This document shows positions 5,405 to 14,253 of a stretch of DNA of 49,224 bases, piece by piece (positions within the stretch are counted from its first letter, which is position 1; each line of letters starts with the position of its first letter). The position numbers and the translations under genes were made by a program. The notes beneath the pieces were generated by a model that made no database searches, was not told the origin of the DNA, and saw only the letters and a list, made by a program, of their open reading frames with translations. Source of the stretch: an uncultured Eubacteriales bacterium. GTDB lineage: Bacteria > Bacillota > Clostridia > Christensenellales > CAG-138. The stretch spans positions 1-49,224 of the forward strand of contig CACXMS010000010.1 of the NCBI GenBank assembly GCA_902768795.1, in the 5' to 3' direction.

Positions 5405-7633
5405 CAGCAGCACGTAGACAAACACGGCGCTGACGGCAATGACGAGCATCAGAAGCGCAAACGACATATTGCCCGTGATGCGCCGGCTTTTGATCCGTAT
5501 CTCGCGTCGCTTTTCATACGCCTCCCGCGCATAGCGATTCTCCCCCGCTTTCTCGGCGCCGCGGTTCACGGCAATCCGGTCAAGCTGCTTGCCGAGCCGG
5601 TACGACGGGCTTGAGCGCACTTCGTCCTCCGGCTCCGGCGTAAGGTCGCGGTACGCGGTTTTTCGCAGCAGCAGCACGAGCGCGTCGAGCGAATCGGAAA
5701 ACGCATGGGCCAGCACGCCGAAAAAGCGTTTTGTTCCGTCCCAGAGCGGGCCGAGCACGCGGTTTTCTCCGAACATTGCCGCAGCATCGCCGGATGCGCG
5801 AAGGATGCGTTCCGACAGCGGCGTCAATACGCGGTTTTCGCCGAACATTGCCGCAGCGGCGCCGGATGCGCGAAGGATGCGTTCCGACAGCGGTGTCAGC
5901 ACGCGGTTCTCCCCGAACAGCCGCGCAATCGGATACAGAATCCCCGGCAGCCACCGCAAAAGCAGCGGGCGGTACAAAAGCTCCTCAAGGTCGAGCCATT
6001 TTGGCCAGCGGTTCACATACACGCGAACGCCGTTTTCCCGCCGCATCAGCACGGTGCGGACAAAGCCAAAGTACAGCGCGACGCCGATCGCAATCGAGAT
6101 CAGGCCGCCCTTCAGGTTCTCCCACGTAAAATAGCGCACCGCATGTTCGAGCGGCCCGGAACGGAAGAATCCGATCCCGAATTCCGCGATCGCGTCCATC
6201 GAGCGGCTCGCACTCATTCCGAGCAGGGGGATCAGCAGCGCCGAAGCGCACAGGGCGAACGCCGAAAGGCCGTTCATGTACCGTTTTTTGCCGTCGAACT
6301 CCGCCTGGCGGGTCGGATGCTTTTCCAAAAACAGCGCGACAAACAGCTTTGTCATGTACGCGACGGTGACGCCGCCCGAGAACAGGAACACCCATTCGAG
6401 CGCCGACAGGAGCCCTGCGCCGTACATGCCGATCGCCTCGACGATCGCTTCATGCAGCAGCGTTTTGGAAACGTATCCGGAAAACAGCGGAAAGCCGCCG
6501 ATGCCGAGCGCGGCGAAAAGGAACGGAATCAGAAGCAGCGGCTTTTTCCGCCCGAACCCGCGAATCCCGTTGAGATCCAGCGCGTGCAGGTTCATATACA
6601 CCGCGCCCGCCGAGAGGAACAGCACGAGCTTGAACAGGGAATGGTTCAGCATGTGCAAAAGCGTGCCGCGCGCGGCCAGCGCGTTTTCCGCGCCGAGAAG
6701 GTCCATCAGGCCGACGCCGACGAGGATGAACCCGATCTGCGAAACCGACGAGCACGCGAGCGTGCGCTTGAGATCGACCGAAAACAGCGCCAGCAGCGCG
6801 CCGAGCAGCATCGTGACCGCGCCGAGCAGCAGGATCGCCGTCCCCCACGCCGGATCGGACCGGAACAGCTCGCACGACAGAACGAGCACGCCGAAAACGC
6901 CCGACTTGGTCAGAAGACCCGACAGCAGAGCGCTCGCCGGAGCGGGCGCGACCGGGTGCGCTTTCGGCAGCCAGATGTGCAGCGGGAACATGCCGGCCTT
7001 CGCGCCGAATCCGAACAGCACGCAGCCGCCCGCGACATACAGCGCCGCGCGGTTTTGGGACGCTGCCGCGGCCTCGTACAGCTTTGCAATCTCCGTCGTG
7101 CCAAGATGATGCTGCAGAAGGAATAGTCCCATCAGAGCGACGAGCCCGCCGATCACGGCGACGGCAAGGTAGGTGTTCGCGGCCTTCAGCGCGTCCGGCG
7201 TTTCCTCGTGCAGCACCCAGGTATAGGAGGTGAACGACATGATCTCAAAGAAAATCAGCGCGGTGAACAGATCGGACGCCAAAAACACGCCGTTCAAAGC
7301 GCCGAGCGTTACAAGATTCAGGCAGCAGTAGCGGTTCGTATGGCGATAGTGCGAGAAGTATTCCAACCCGAACAGCGTCGTCATCAGCCAGACGAACGCG
7401 ATCACAAGCAGATATACCTTGCGGAACCCGTCGGTTTCCAGCGCGATCCCGAGGCCCGCAAACCCCGCAAGGCGCGCGCTCGCATCCGGCCGCAGCAGAA
7501 CAATGCCGGAAAATGCAAGGTTGATCAGGCAGGCGGCCGCCATCGCCGCGTTCCGCGCGCGAAGGGACCGGGATCCGATCAGCGGCAGCAGAAGCCCGGC
7601 TGCCATCGGGAAAAAGATCAGTCCGTACAGCAT
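5396..7633 (-). CDS. NuoL/MrpA-like antiporter subunit with long C-terminal extension
   Basis: A 745-residue multi-span protein of the complex I antiporter-like family. The ion-channel residues are present: Glu in FFEIMSFTSY (TM5), Lys in GAKAGMFPLHIWLP (TM7), Lys in LLTKSGVFGVL (TM8) and Lys in SGYVSKTLLHEA (TM12). After residue 500 comes a long, mostly polar extension holding a 24-residue tandem duplication (572-619) and a final membrane span at the very C-terminus (FALLMLVIAVSAVFVYVLL). It is the last gene of the operon, 10 bp after the preceding subunit. It lacks the MrpA C-terminal domain, which is supplied here by separate genes. It acts in the membrane, coupling cation and proton movement. 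Confidence 0.88.
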   Translation of the reverse strand: MLYGLIFFPMAAGLLLPLIGSRSLRARNAAMAAACLINLAFSGIVLLRPDASARLAGFAGLGIALETDGFRKVYLLVIAFVWLMTTLFGLEYFSHYRHTNRYCCLNLVTLGALNGVFLASDLFTALIFFEIMSFTSYTWVLHEETPDALKAANTYLAVAVIGGLVALMGLFLLQHHLGTTEIAKLYEAAAASQNRAALYVAGGCVLFGFGAKAGMFPLHIWLPKAHPVAPAPASALLSGLLTKSGVFGVLVLSCELFRSDPAWGTAILLLGAVTMLLGALLALFSVDLKRTLACSSVSQIGFILVGVGLMDLLGAENALAARGTLLHMLNHSLFKLVLFLSAGAVYMNLHALDLNGIRGFGRKKPLLLIPFLFAALGIGGFPLFSGYVSKTLLHEAIVEAIGMYGAGLLSALEWVFLFSGGVTVAYMTKLFVALFLEKHPTRQAEFDGKKRYMNGLSAFALCASALLIPLLGMSASRSMDAIAEFGIGFFRSGPLEHAVRYFTWENLKGGLISIAIGVALYFGFVRTVLMRRENGVRVYVNRWPKWLDLEELLYRPLLLRWLPGILYPIARLFGENRVLTPLSERILRASGAAAAMFGENRVLTPLSERILRASGDAAAMFGENRVLGPLWDGTKRFFGVLAHAFSDSLDALVLLLRKTAYRDLTPEPEDEVRSSPSYRLGKQLDRIAVNRGAEKAGENRYAREAYEKRREIRIKSRRITGNMSFALLMLVIAVSAVFVYVLLLR
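5752..5920 (-). repeat. 72-bp in-frame tandem duplication in the terminal antiporter gene
   Basis: Units at 5849-5920 and 5777-5848 encode L/M-FGENRVLTPLSERILRASG plus four residues; a partial third unit (5752-5776) reads MFGENRVL before diverging. The two full units are nearly identical at DNA level, so the duplication looks recent. The period is exactly 24 codons and keeps the frame. Confidence 0.88.
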
Positions 7634-7643
7634 GGCGCCTCCC

Positions 7644-9107
7644 TCACAACCCGATCGCGGCCTGTACCGCGCGCAGAATCGGTTCGCCGAATACGCCGCA
7701 CAGCAGCATGCCGAGCGTTAACAGAACCATCGGAACCAGCATCTTCCAGTCCGCCTCATGCACGGCAGCCAACGAAGCGAGATTCGCGTCCCGATCCGGG
7801 AACCAGGCGCGCCGCGCCGCCGTCAGCATGTAGATCGCGGTCAGCAGCGCCGAGAGCAGCAGCGCGCCCGCGCCGATCCAGGCGACCCCGCCGGACTCCG
7901 CCGCCGCGGCGAGCAGATACCACTTGCTCACAAAGCCGTTCAACGGCGGCAGTCCCATCAGCGCGAACGCGGAAACCGTGAAGCACGCGAACGTGACCGG
8001 CATGCGCCGCCCGATCCCGTCGAGCTCAAACACGCTTTCGCGCCCGGATTCATGCAGCACCGCGCCGGCGCAGAAGAACGAAACGATCTTGATGCAGGCG
8101 TGCGCCGCAATGTGCAGCAGCGCGGCCGCAAGGCCGGCCGGCGTCATCAGCATCGCCCCGAACAGGATGTAGCTGAGGTTGGCGACCGTCGAATACGCGA
8201 GCCGCCGCTTGAAATGCGTTTCCCGCACCGCGAGCGACGAGCCGTAAACGACCGTGAACGCGGCAAGCAGCAGCGCGGCCGTCTGCGCCCAGGAGTCCGC
8301 AAGCAGCTCCGTCCCGTAGCAATACTGCGTCAGGCGGATCACCGCAAACGCGCCGGACTTGACGACCGCAACGGCGTGCAGCAGCGCGGTGACGGGCGTC
8401 GGCGCGACCGAGGCCTTGATCAGCCAGCGGTGCAGCGGGAAGAGCGCCGCCTTGACCGAAAAGCCGAGGAATCCGAACAGCCAGAAGAGCCGCGCGATCC
8501 CTTCCCCGCCGAACACTTCCCCCCTGAGGATTCCGCCCGGTGTGAACGGTCCGGAAGCGCCGTGCGCGAGCAGATACAGCATGGCGACAAACGCGAACGC
8601 GGAACCGCCGATCGAATACAGAAAGTATTCGCGCGCCGCTTTGCGGGCGGCCGACGTCATCGGCTGCAGAATCAGCGGAACGGTTGAAAGCGTCAGAAAT
8701 TCATAGAAGCAGTACAGCGTGAACAGGTTGCCCGCCGCCGCCACGCCGATCGCGGCGCAATATGCCAGCGTGAAGAACGCAAAGAACGACCGGACGTGCT
8801 GCTGATCCCGCATATACGACCCGGCGTACAGAACGGTCAGCGGCCAGAGCGTCGCAAGAACGCCGAGGAAAAAGCGGCCGAGACCGTCGGTTTTCAAAAG
8901 CAGCTCCAGCTCCGGCGCAAAGCGGATCAGCGCGATCGCCGCTTCGCCGCCCCAAAGAATCCATGCCCAGACCAGCGCGCTCGTGACCGTTGTAACCGCA
9001 AGCGTCGTTCCAAACAGGAGCCGGAACGACCGATCGGGCAGCGCAAACAGCGCCGCACCCGCGGCGAGCGGAAACAGGATGCAAAGCGGCAGCCAGAACG
9101 AGGGCAT
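7644..9107 (-). CDS. MrpD/NuoM-like antiporter subunit (third of four)
   Basis: A 487-residue integral membrane protein of the MrpD/NuoM/NuoN family. The conserved channel residues are visible: Glu in LYCFYEFLTLSTVP, Lys in GFSVKAALFPLHRWL, Lys in AVVKSGAFAVIRL and Lys in GFVSKWYLLAAAA. At about 490 residues it is full length. It sits between two related subunits with 9-10-bp gaps and its own ribosome-binding site (AGGAGGAAT before ATG 9107). As part of the Mrp-like membrane complex it is expected to carry one proton or sodium half-channel pair. The sequence does not say which ion it moves. Confidence 0.88.
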   Translation of the reverse strand: MPSFWLPLCILFPLAAGAALFALPDRSFRLLFGTTLAVTTVTSALVWAWILWGGEAAIALIRFAPELELLLKTDGLGRFFLGVLATLWPLTVLYAGSYMRDQQHVRSFFAFFTLAYCAAIGVAAAGNLFTLYCFYEFLTLSTVPLILQPMTSAARKAAREYFLYSIGGSAFAFVAMLYLLAHGASGPFTPGGILRGEVFGGEGIARLFWLFGFLGFSVKAALFPLHRWLIKASVAPTPVTALLHAVAVVKSGAFAVIRLTQYCYGTELLADSWAQTAALLLAAFTVVYGSSLAVRETHFKRRLAYSTVANLSYILFGAMLMTPAGLAAALLHIAAHACIKIVSFFCAGAVLHESGRESVFELDGIGRRMPVTFACFTVSAFALMGLPPLNGFVSKWYLLAAAAESGGVAWIGAGALLLSALLTAIYMLTAARRAWFPDRDANLASLAAVHEADWKMLVPMVLLTLGMLLCGVFGEPILRAVQAAIGL

Positions 9108-9116
9108 GATTCCTCC

Positions 9117-10583
9117 TTAAACAAGCGCCTTGGCGATCGAAAGCAGCCAGTCCGTCAAAGGGCCTCCGAACACGCCGAGCAGCAGCGACACGGCCGCCAG
9201 CAGCGCGATCGGCGCCCACATGACCGCCGTTCCCTCATCGGTCCTGCGTACGGCCGGAAAATCCTTTCCCGGGAAGAAGCCGCGGATCGTGATCGGCAGC
9301 AGATACCCCGCCGTGAGCAGCGCGGACACCAGCAGGATCACCGGCACGAGCCAGTTCAGAACCGAAAGACCGGAATCCAGCGCGCCGAGCGCAAGATACC
9401 ACTTGCTCACAAAGCCCGAAGCCGGCGGAATGCCGATCAGACCGAGCGCGGCGATTGTGAACGAAAACAGCGTGACCGGCATCGCCTTGCCGACGCCGGC
9501 AAGCTCCGAAACGCGCGTCTTTTCGAGATTGACGATGAACGAGCCGGCAACCAGGAACAGACAGATCTTGATCGAGGCGTGCGCCGCCACGTGCAGCAGA
9601 CCGCCCGCAACGCCGCTCTCCGTCAGCGTGAACAGGCCGACGAGCACGTAGGAAATCTGGCTGACCGAGGAATAGGCGAGCCGCTTTTTGAACAGGTCCT
9701 CCCGGAACGCCATCATCGAGCCCATAAAGACCGTGAGCAGCGCGAGCGAAAGCAAAACGTACTGCACCCACGTGCCGCGAAGGAAGTCCGCGCCGACGAT
9801 ATAGAACACGAGCCGGACGATCGCCAGCACGCCCGCCTTCGCAATGATCGCGGAAAGCACGGCGCTTGCCGGCGCGGGCGCGACCGGATGCGCCGTCGGC
9901 AGCCAACCGTGCAGCGGATACAGGCCCGCTTTTGCGCCGAAGCCGACGACGCCGAGCAGAACCACGATCTCCAGAAGCGTGCGATGTTCCGAAGTCGAGC
10001 TGTTTAAGACCCCGCCCGCCGTGAAGGACAGCGAATCGGAAAACGATGCGACCGTGAAGGTCGCCAGAAGCGCCAAAAACGCGCCCGCGATCGAATAGAA
10101 CAGGTACTTGAGCGCCGCGCGGATCGACTCGGGCGTACGGTCATGCAAAACGAGCGGCATCGACAGCAGCGTCGCGCACTCGAAGAACAGATACATCGTG
10201 ATCAGATTGTCGGATTCGTCCATGCCGACGAGCGCGCCGAGCGAGAACAGCATCCAGGCGTAAAACGTCGCCTGCCGCCCGGAATGCGCCATGTACCGCA
10301 CGGCATACACGCCCGACAGCAAAAATCCGTAAGCGCCGACCGCGAGGAACAGCCGCCCCACGCCGTCGGTCGAGAGCCGCACGGTCAGCGCGTCCGTCAT
10401 CGAAAACAGCGGCAGCGCCGCGTCCGGCAAAAACAGGTACCAGGTGACCGCGGCGGCCTCCAGTCCGAGAACGGTCAGAAACGCCGCGTCAATGGCGCGC
10501 TTCTCCTTTCGGGACAGCGCGGCAAGCACGCCGCCGCCCAAAAACGGCAGCAGCAGCATGGTAACAAGCAGGATACGATTCAT
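9117..10583 (-). CDS. MrpD/NuoM-like antiporter subunit (second of four)
   Basis: A 488-residue membrane protein of the same family. Channel residues: Glu in YLFFECATLLSMP, Lys in GFGAKAGLYPLHGWLP, Lys in AIIAKAGVLAIVRL and Lys in SGFVSKWYLALGA, all intact. In the segment after the TM7 Lys it resembles the terminal 745-residue subunit more than the first subunit (shared AHPVAPAPASA). An intact set of key residues in a second copy argues against a decaying duplicate. It is cotranscribed with its neighbours (gaps 9 and 11 bp) and has AAGGAGAAC before its ATG. Confidence 0.88.
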   Translation of the reverse strand: MNRILLVTMLLLPFLGGGVLAALSRKEKRAIDAAFLTVLGLEAAAVTWYLFLPDAALPLFSMTDALTVRLSTDGVGRLFLAVGAYGFLLSGVYAVRYMAHSGRQATFYAWMLFSLGALVGMDESDNLITMYLFFECATLLSMPLVLHDRTPESIRAALKYLFYSIAGAFLALLATFTVASFSDSLSFTAGGVLNSSTSEHRTLLEIVVLLGVVGFGAKAGLYPLHGWLPTAHPVAPAPASAVLSAIIAKAGVLAIVRLVFYIVGADFLRGTWVQYVLLSLALLTVFMGSMMAFREDLFKKRLAYSSVSQISYVLVGLFTLTESGVAGGLLHVAAHASIKICLFLVAGSFIVNLEKTRVSELAGVGKAMPVTLFSFTIAALGLIGIPPASGFVSKWYLALGALDSGLSVLNWLVPVILLVSALLTAGYLLPITIRGFFPGKDFPAVRRTDEGTAVMWAPIALLAAVSLLLGVFGGPLTDWLLSIAKALV

Positions 10584-10594
10584 AGCGGTTCTCC

Positions 10595-12079
10595 TTACAA
10601 AAGCGTGAGACTGCTTTCCAGCAGCCGTACAATCGGCAGCGCGGCAATGCCGGCGGCAAGGTTCATCGCCGTAAACGCGATCGCGCAGACGGCGTAAGCC
10701 GGGTGATCCGTGATGCGGACGCGATCCGTTCTCCGTTCGGGCGGCAGATAGATCGCAACGACGACGCGGATGAAATACAGGCCGTTCAGAACGGTGCTGA
10801 CCGCAAGCACAATCAGCGTCGGAATCATCAGCAGCGGCCGTTCAAACGCGGCCAGCGCGAAGCGGTACTTGCTGACAAACCCCATCGTCAGCGGAATGCC
10901 GATCATTGAAAACGCGCCGACCGAGAACGCAAATCCCGCCACGCGGTTGATATGCCCCGCGCCGCGCCATACGGCGCGCTGCCGGCTTCCCGCACACGAC
11001 GCAAGCTCCGCTGCGGACAAAAACAGCAGCGGCTTTGTCAGCGCATGCGTGAGGATATGGAACAGCGACGCGAGCACGCCCATCCCGGGCGACAGACCGA
11101 TTCCAAGATAGATGTACCCGATCTGCGCCGCCGAGGAATACGCGACCATGCGGGAAACGTCCTTTTCCCGCGCCGCGCTGATGCTGCCGACGATGACCCC
11201 GCAGGCGCCGAACACGAACAGCACGTTGGAAATGCCGCTCCGATAGAATATGTCGGTTCCGAACGCGCCGTAAACGATCCGGATCAGCAGCAGGATATAC
11301 CCCTTCGACACCAGGCCGGACAGAATGCCGCCGGACGAGGGCGTGGCATAGCCGTACGTGTCCGGCATCCAGAAATGGAACGGAAACAGGCCGCTCTTGA
11401 CGCCGAGCCCTACGGTGATCAGCGCCATCGACATCAGCAGCACCGTGCGGTATCTGCCCTCTGCCCAGAGCGCCGCGACGGATTCTTTGACGTTCGGCAT
11501 CAGAAGATGCCCCGTAACCGCGTACAGCAGGATCAGTCCGAGCAGAAACAGGCCCGATCCGATCAGCGAAAAAATCATATAGCGCACGGACGCAAGCGTT
11601 GTGCGGCCGAGCTGCCGGATCATCAGGATTCCGCAGGACGCGATCGTGCAGATCTCGATGAACACATACCCCGTGAACAGGTCGTTCGTGTACGACAGCG
11701 CCGTCAGCGAAACGAGCACGAGATCGCACATCACATAGTACAGATTGCTCTTTTCCGGGTCCAGGTCGGCCGCAAGATACCGCTTGCCCCCGATCAGACA
11801 CAAAAGCATTACGACCGCGAATACGGACACCAGCAGCGGCTCCAGAACGCCGAAGCGAAGCTCGTTCCCCCACGGATGCGGATAATGCCCCATCAAGTAT
11901 TCCGTCGCCTTGCCGACGGAAACGCCGTACGACGCAAGGCACGCCGCCCCCGCCGCGAGCGCGGCGCAAAGAGCGATCGAAACGGCCCGCGCGGCTTTGG
12001 ACGGAAGCAGCGACGAGACGACCGCGCACAGCAGGCACAGCACGATCGAAAACAGCGGAAAATTCACCGAAAACGCCAT
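10595..12079 (-). CDS. mrpD: MrpD-like antiporter subunit (first of four)
   Basis: A 494-residue membrane protein directly after mrpC, the standard place of mrpD. The start at 12079 is chosen because its A is shared with the mrpC stop (TGATG), and the residues upstream are an out-of-frame shadow of mrpC. Key residues: Glu in GYVFIEICTIASCG, Lys in LGVKSGLFPFHFWMPD, Lys in LVSKGYILLLIR and Lys in GFVSKYRFAL. In Mrp complexes MrpD is one of two antiporter-like subunits and binds MrpB/C/F/G and E. The overlapping stop-start implies coupled, near-equimolar synthesis with mrpC. Confidence 0.9.
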   Translation of the reverse strand: MAFSVNFPLFSIVLCLLCAVVSSLLPSKAARAVSIALCAALAAGAACLASYGVSVGKATEYLMGHYPHPWGNELRFGVLEPLLVSVFAVVMLLCLIGGKRYLAADLDPEKSNLYYVMCDLVLVSLTALSYTNDLFTGYVFIEICTIASCGILMIRQLGRTTLASVRYMIFSLIGSGLFLLGLILLYAVTGHLLMPNVKESVAALWAEGRYRTVLLMSMALITVGLGVKSGLFPFHFWMPDTYGYATPSSGGILSGLVSKGYILLLIRIVYGAFGTDIFYRSGISNVLFVFGACGVIVGSISAAREKDVSRMVAYSSAAQIGYIYLGIGLSPGMGVLASLFHILTHALTKPLLFLSAAELASCAGSRQRAVWRGAGHINRVAGFAFSVGAFSMIGIPLTMGFVSKYRFALAAFERPLLMIPTLIVLAVSTVLNGLYFIRVVVAIYLPPERRTDRVRITDHPAYAVCAIAFTAMNLAAGIAALPIVRLLESSLTLL

Positions 12080-12468
12080 CAGTTCACCCCATGCTCCCTC
12101 TGCGCCATCGCGTAGATATCGTCCAGATTCAGACTGTGATAGCGCGCGTAAAGGCGCACCGTCAGCGCCAGCATGACCGCCGTCACCGAAACGGATACGA
12201 CGATGCCCGTCAGCACAAGCCCTGCGGGCAGCGGATTCACGTACAGCAGCGGATCGGTGTTTTCCCCGAGCACGATCGGCGAGAGCCGCCCCTCGATGAA
12301 GCCGAGCGAGGTCAAAAGCAGGTATGCCGCCGTTTCCATGATGTTCAGCCCGATGATCTTTTTCAGAAGATTCCGGTGCAGCAGCAGCGTGACGAACCCG
12401 ACCGCAAACAGCGTCATGGCGGCGACCGCAATGCGCGCATTCCAGAGTTGCTGCCAGAAATTCTCCAT
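12079..12468 (-). CDS. mrpC: Mrp antiporter subunit C (MnhC, NuoK-like)
   Basis: A 129-residue protein with three membrane spans, homologous to NuoK/MrpC. The family core is clear: LLLHRNLLKKIIGLNIMETA in the first third, then NPLPAGLVLTGIVVSVSVTAVMLALTV with the NuoK-like conserved helix. Length is normal (110-130). The start at 12468 overlaps the previous stop as TGATG, and its own stop overlaps the next start the same way. MrpC packs against MrpA/MrpD in the membrane and forms part of the lateral ion path. The longer reading frame upstream is only a shadow of the MrpB gene. Confidence 0.92.
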   Translation of the reverse strand: MENFWQQLWNARIAVAAMTLFAVGFVTLLLHRNLLKKIIGLNIMETAAYLLLTSLGFIEGRLSPIVLGENTDPLLYVNPLPAGLVLTGIVVSVSVTAVMLALTVRLYARYHSLNLDDIYAMAQREHGVN

Positions 12469-13373
12469 CAGATCTTCCCCCTTTGAAACACCGAGAACAG
12501 GCCGTACATCGTGCACGCCACAACGACGCCGACCGCAATGTTCAGCGGCAGGATCAGCCCTGCGGACAGGATGCGCCCCGGAACGCCGGGGGAAAAGACC
12601 GTATGCAGTCCGTTCGCGCCGCAGAAGAACGAATAGCACTTCGACAGACTGTAAAACGCCAGCGCGGCGAAGCATACGATGCGGAACGTCTTTATGTTCA
12701 GGTACCGCCCGAGCCGGTCATACCCGAACGCGACCGAATGCAGGATCAGCCCCGCGCCGACGATCGATCCGCCGGAGAAGCCGCCGCCAGGGCCCAAATG
12801 TCCGGTCAGGATTCCGTATACGCCGAACAGAATGATGATCGGCGTCAGCACCGACGCCGTATTCGTAACAATGCGGTCCTGCTGCATCCGGATCTGCCCC
12901 GTGCTCTCCCGGTGCACGCCTTCGCCCAGCAGCAGGATCAGAACCGCCGTCAGCGCCGTAAACAGCACGTGCGATTCCCCGAGCGTATCGAACGCACGGT
13001 AGTCCAAAATCACGCCCGCGACGATATTGACCGCGCCTGTTTCCCGCATGCCGTCCCGGATATACCGCTCCGAAACCGCATTGTGGACGGGATTCTCCGC
13101 CGCGCCGTACGGCGGAAGCTCCGAAGCCGTTGCGAGCAGAAACGAGAGCATGACCGTGCCGAACAGCGCCGCAAGCACCGAGTACAGAATGCGGAGCGCA
13201 CGGGAACCCAGGCGCGTTTCGCGCTCCGGGGCGGGCGGCTCCTCCGGCTTCTCCTCCTCCGGGGCGGCGGGCGCAGGATGCATCGGCCCGGCCGTGCGTT
13301 CGGTCAGGTCAAACGCGTCCGCGTCCCATTCGCGCAGCCGCTCCTTAATGCTTTTCTTCCGTTTCATCGGCAT
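12468..13373 (-). CDS. mrpB: Fusion of MbhE-like and MrpB domains
   Basis: A 301-residue protein joining two modules. Residues 57-152 resemble MbhE/the C-terminal part of MrpA (TGAVNIVAGVILDYRAFDTLGE is the hallmark). Residues about 163-301 are MrpB (DRIVTNTASVLTPIIILFG, then GHLGPGGGFSGGSIVGAG). Residues 1-55 are basic then Pro/Glu-rich and have no counterpart I know. In classical Mrp these domains are the end of MrpA plus separate MrpB; in archaeal Mbh they are MbhE and MbhF. The start overlaps the MbhD-like gene by 29 bp. An alternative start is two codons in. The domain order fits an Mbh-type split of MrpA. Confidence 0.87.
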   Translation of the reverse strand: MPMKRKKSIKERLREWDADAFDLTERTAGPMHPAPAAPEEEKPEEPPAPERETRLGSRALRILYSVLAALFGTVMLSFLLATASELPPYGAAENPVHNAVSERYIRDGMRETGAVNIVAGVILDYRAFDTLGESHVLFTALTAVLILLLGEGVHRESTGQIRMQQDRIVTNTASVLTPIIILFGVYGILTGHLGPGGGFSGGSIVGAGLILHSVAFGYDRLGRYLNIKTFRIVCFAALAFYSLSKCYSFFCGANGLHTVFSPGVPGRILSAGLILPLNIAVGVVVACTMYGLFSVFQRGKI

Positions 13374-13614
13374 GCTTCCTCTTCAGATCCCGCAGCTTTC
13401 GCAAGGTCAAAAACATCAGTATTCCCGAAATGCCCGCGCCGACGGCCGCTTCCGTGACCGCCAGATCCGGCGCGCGCAGCAGCGCCCACAGGATCGACAT
13501 GATCACGCCGTACGCCATGAAGATGACCAGCGACGAAAGCAGATTCTTTGTCAGGCACGTCGAGATTCCGCACACCAGCAGCAGCCCGAGCAGCAGCAGT
13601 TCAAAGTATTCCAT
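13345..13614 (-). CDS. MbhD-like subunit (DUF4040, MrpA C-terminal domain)
   Basis: An 89-residue protein with three membrane spans, equivalent to MbhD of membrane-bound hydrogenases and to the first part of the MrpA C-terminal domain. The family segment is LLSSLVIFMAYGVIMSILWALLR.. followed by DLAVTEAAVGAGISGILMF. It overlaps mrpG by 14 bp and the MbhE/MrpB gene by 29 bp. That this domain stands alone rather than fused to an MrpA antiporter domain is the Mbh-type arrangement. It ends in a charged basic/acidic tail. Confidence 0.88.
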   Translation of the reverse strand: MEYFELLLLGLLLVCGISTCLTKNLLSSLVIFMAYGVIMSILWALLRAPDLAVTEAAVGAGISGILMFLTLRKLRDLKRKHADETEEKH

Positions 13615-13963
13615 CGGCGTCCTCCTCCCCTTCGGGCAGCTCGGCGTCCATGTGACCGAGCGCGTCGCCGTCGGTCAAAAGCTCCATCCGCGCGACCAGA
13701 TGCGAAGCGATCGGGCTTCCGATCCAAAGAAAAACCAGTACAAACAGCAGCTTCCAGAAGAACACGGGCGCGCGGCACGCCAGCATCAGGCCGCCGATCA
13801 AAAGCAGCGCGCCGAGCGTATCAATGATCGCGGCGCAGTGCATCCGGTTCAGCACGAATCGGAACCGGAACACGCCGAGAATCGAAGCGGCGATCACGAA
13901 GATGCCGGCGCCGCACAAAAGCGCCGAAAGGCAGAACCGCACGGTCTCACTCATAGCGATCAT
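13601..13963 (-). CDS. mrpG: Mrp antiporter subunit G (MnhG)
   Basis: A 120-residue, three-span membrane protein of the PhaG/MnhG family. Family features: a first helix (LSALLCGAGIFVIAASILGVFRF), then RMHCAAIIDTLGALLLIGGLML and a third helix ending GSPIASHLVARM. Length is normal. The tail is acidic (DAELPEGEEDADG). The start may be ATG 13963 or ATG 13954; either overlaps the 3' end of mrpF. Subunit G packs in the small-subunit side of Mrp and is required for antiport in studied systems. Confidence 0.9.
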   Translation of the reverse strand: MIAMSETVRFCLSALLCGAGIFVIAASILGVFRFRFVLNRMHCAAIIDTLGALLLIGGLMLACRAPVFFWKLLFVLVFLWIGSPIASHLVARMELLTDGDALGHMDAELPEGEEDADGIL

Positions 13964-14252
13964 CCTCCTCCGTGCTCTTTTGTCCGTTCCGCCGGATGCG
14001 CGTCATGGCAAGCACCGCAACGGCAAGGAAGCTGATCAGCCCGTAGATCAGCGAAACGTCGAGCAGCCAGCTTTCCTCCAGCAGCAGCGCGGTCACGGCG
14101 ATCGCCAGCAGCGACTGCGTGCCGATCATATTGACGCCCATGATGCGGTCCGCCGTGCGCGGTCCGCGGATCGCGCGGATCAGCGAAAACAGAATCCCGA
14201 CGCCGAGCGCGGTCAGAACGACCAGGTACAGAATCCGATACGCGTTTTCCAT
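13947..14252 (-). CDS. mrpF: Mrp antiporter subunit F (MnhF)
   Basis: A 101-residue, three-span membrane protein of the MrpF/MnhF family. The signature GPRTADRIMGVNMIGTQSLL is present after the first helix, followed by a helix containing the buried acidic position (LLDVSLIYGLISFLAVAVLA). It starts 1 nt after the mrpE stop and overlaps mrpG by 8-17 bp, depending on the mrpG start. Length matches the family (about 90-100). Confidence 0.92.
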   Translation of the reverse strand: MENAYRILYLVVLTALGVGILFSLIRAIRGPRTADRIMGVNMIGTQSLLAIAVTALLLEESWLLDVSLIYGLISFLAVAVLAMTRIRRNGQKSTEEDDRYE

Positions 14253-14253
14253 G

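Noticed and set aside
5705..7126. Long plus-strand open frame opposite the 745-residue antiporter gene
   Set aside because: It is Arg/Gln-rich with no recognisable motif and lies antisense to a gene with clear membrane and channel residues; high GC keeps such frames open.
8796..10007. 403-codon plus-strand frame in the Mrp operon
   Set aside because: Antisense of two NuoM-like genes, extremely Arg/Gln-rich, no ribosome-binding site.
12468..13373. Frameshift joining two genes into the MbhE-MrpB fusion
   Set aside because: The frame is open throughout, both domains are complete and no stop or slippery site separates them, so it reads as a real fusion.
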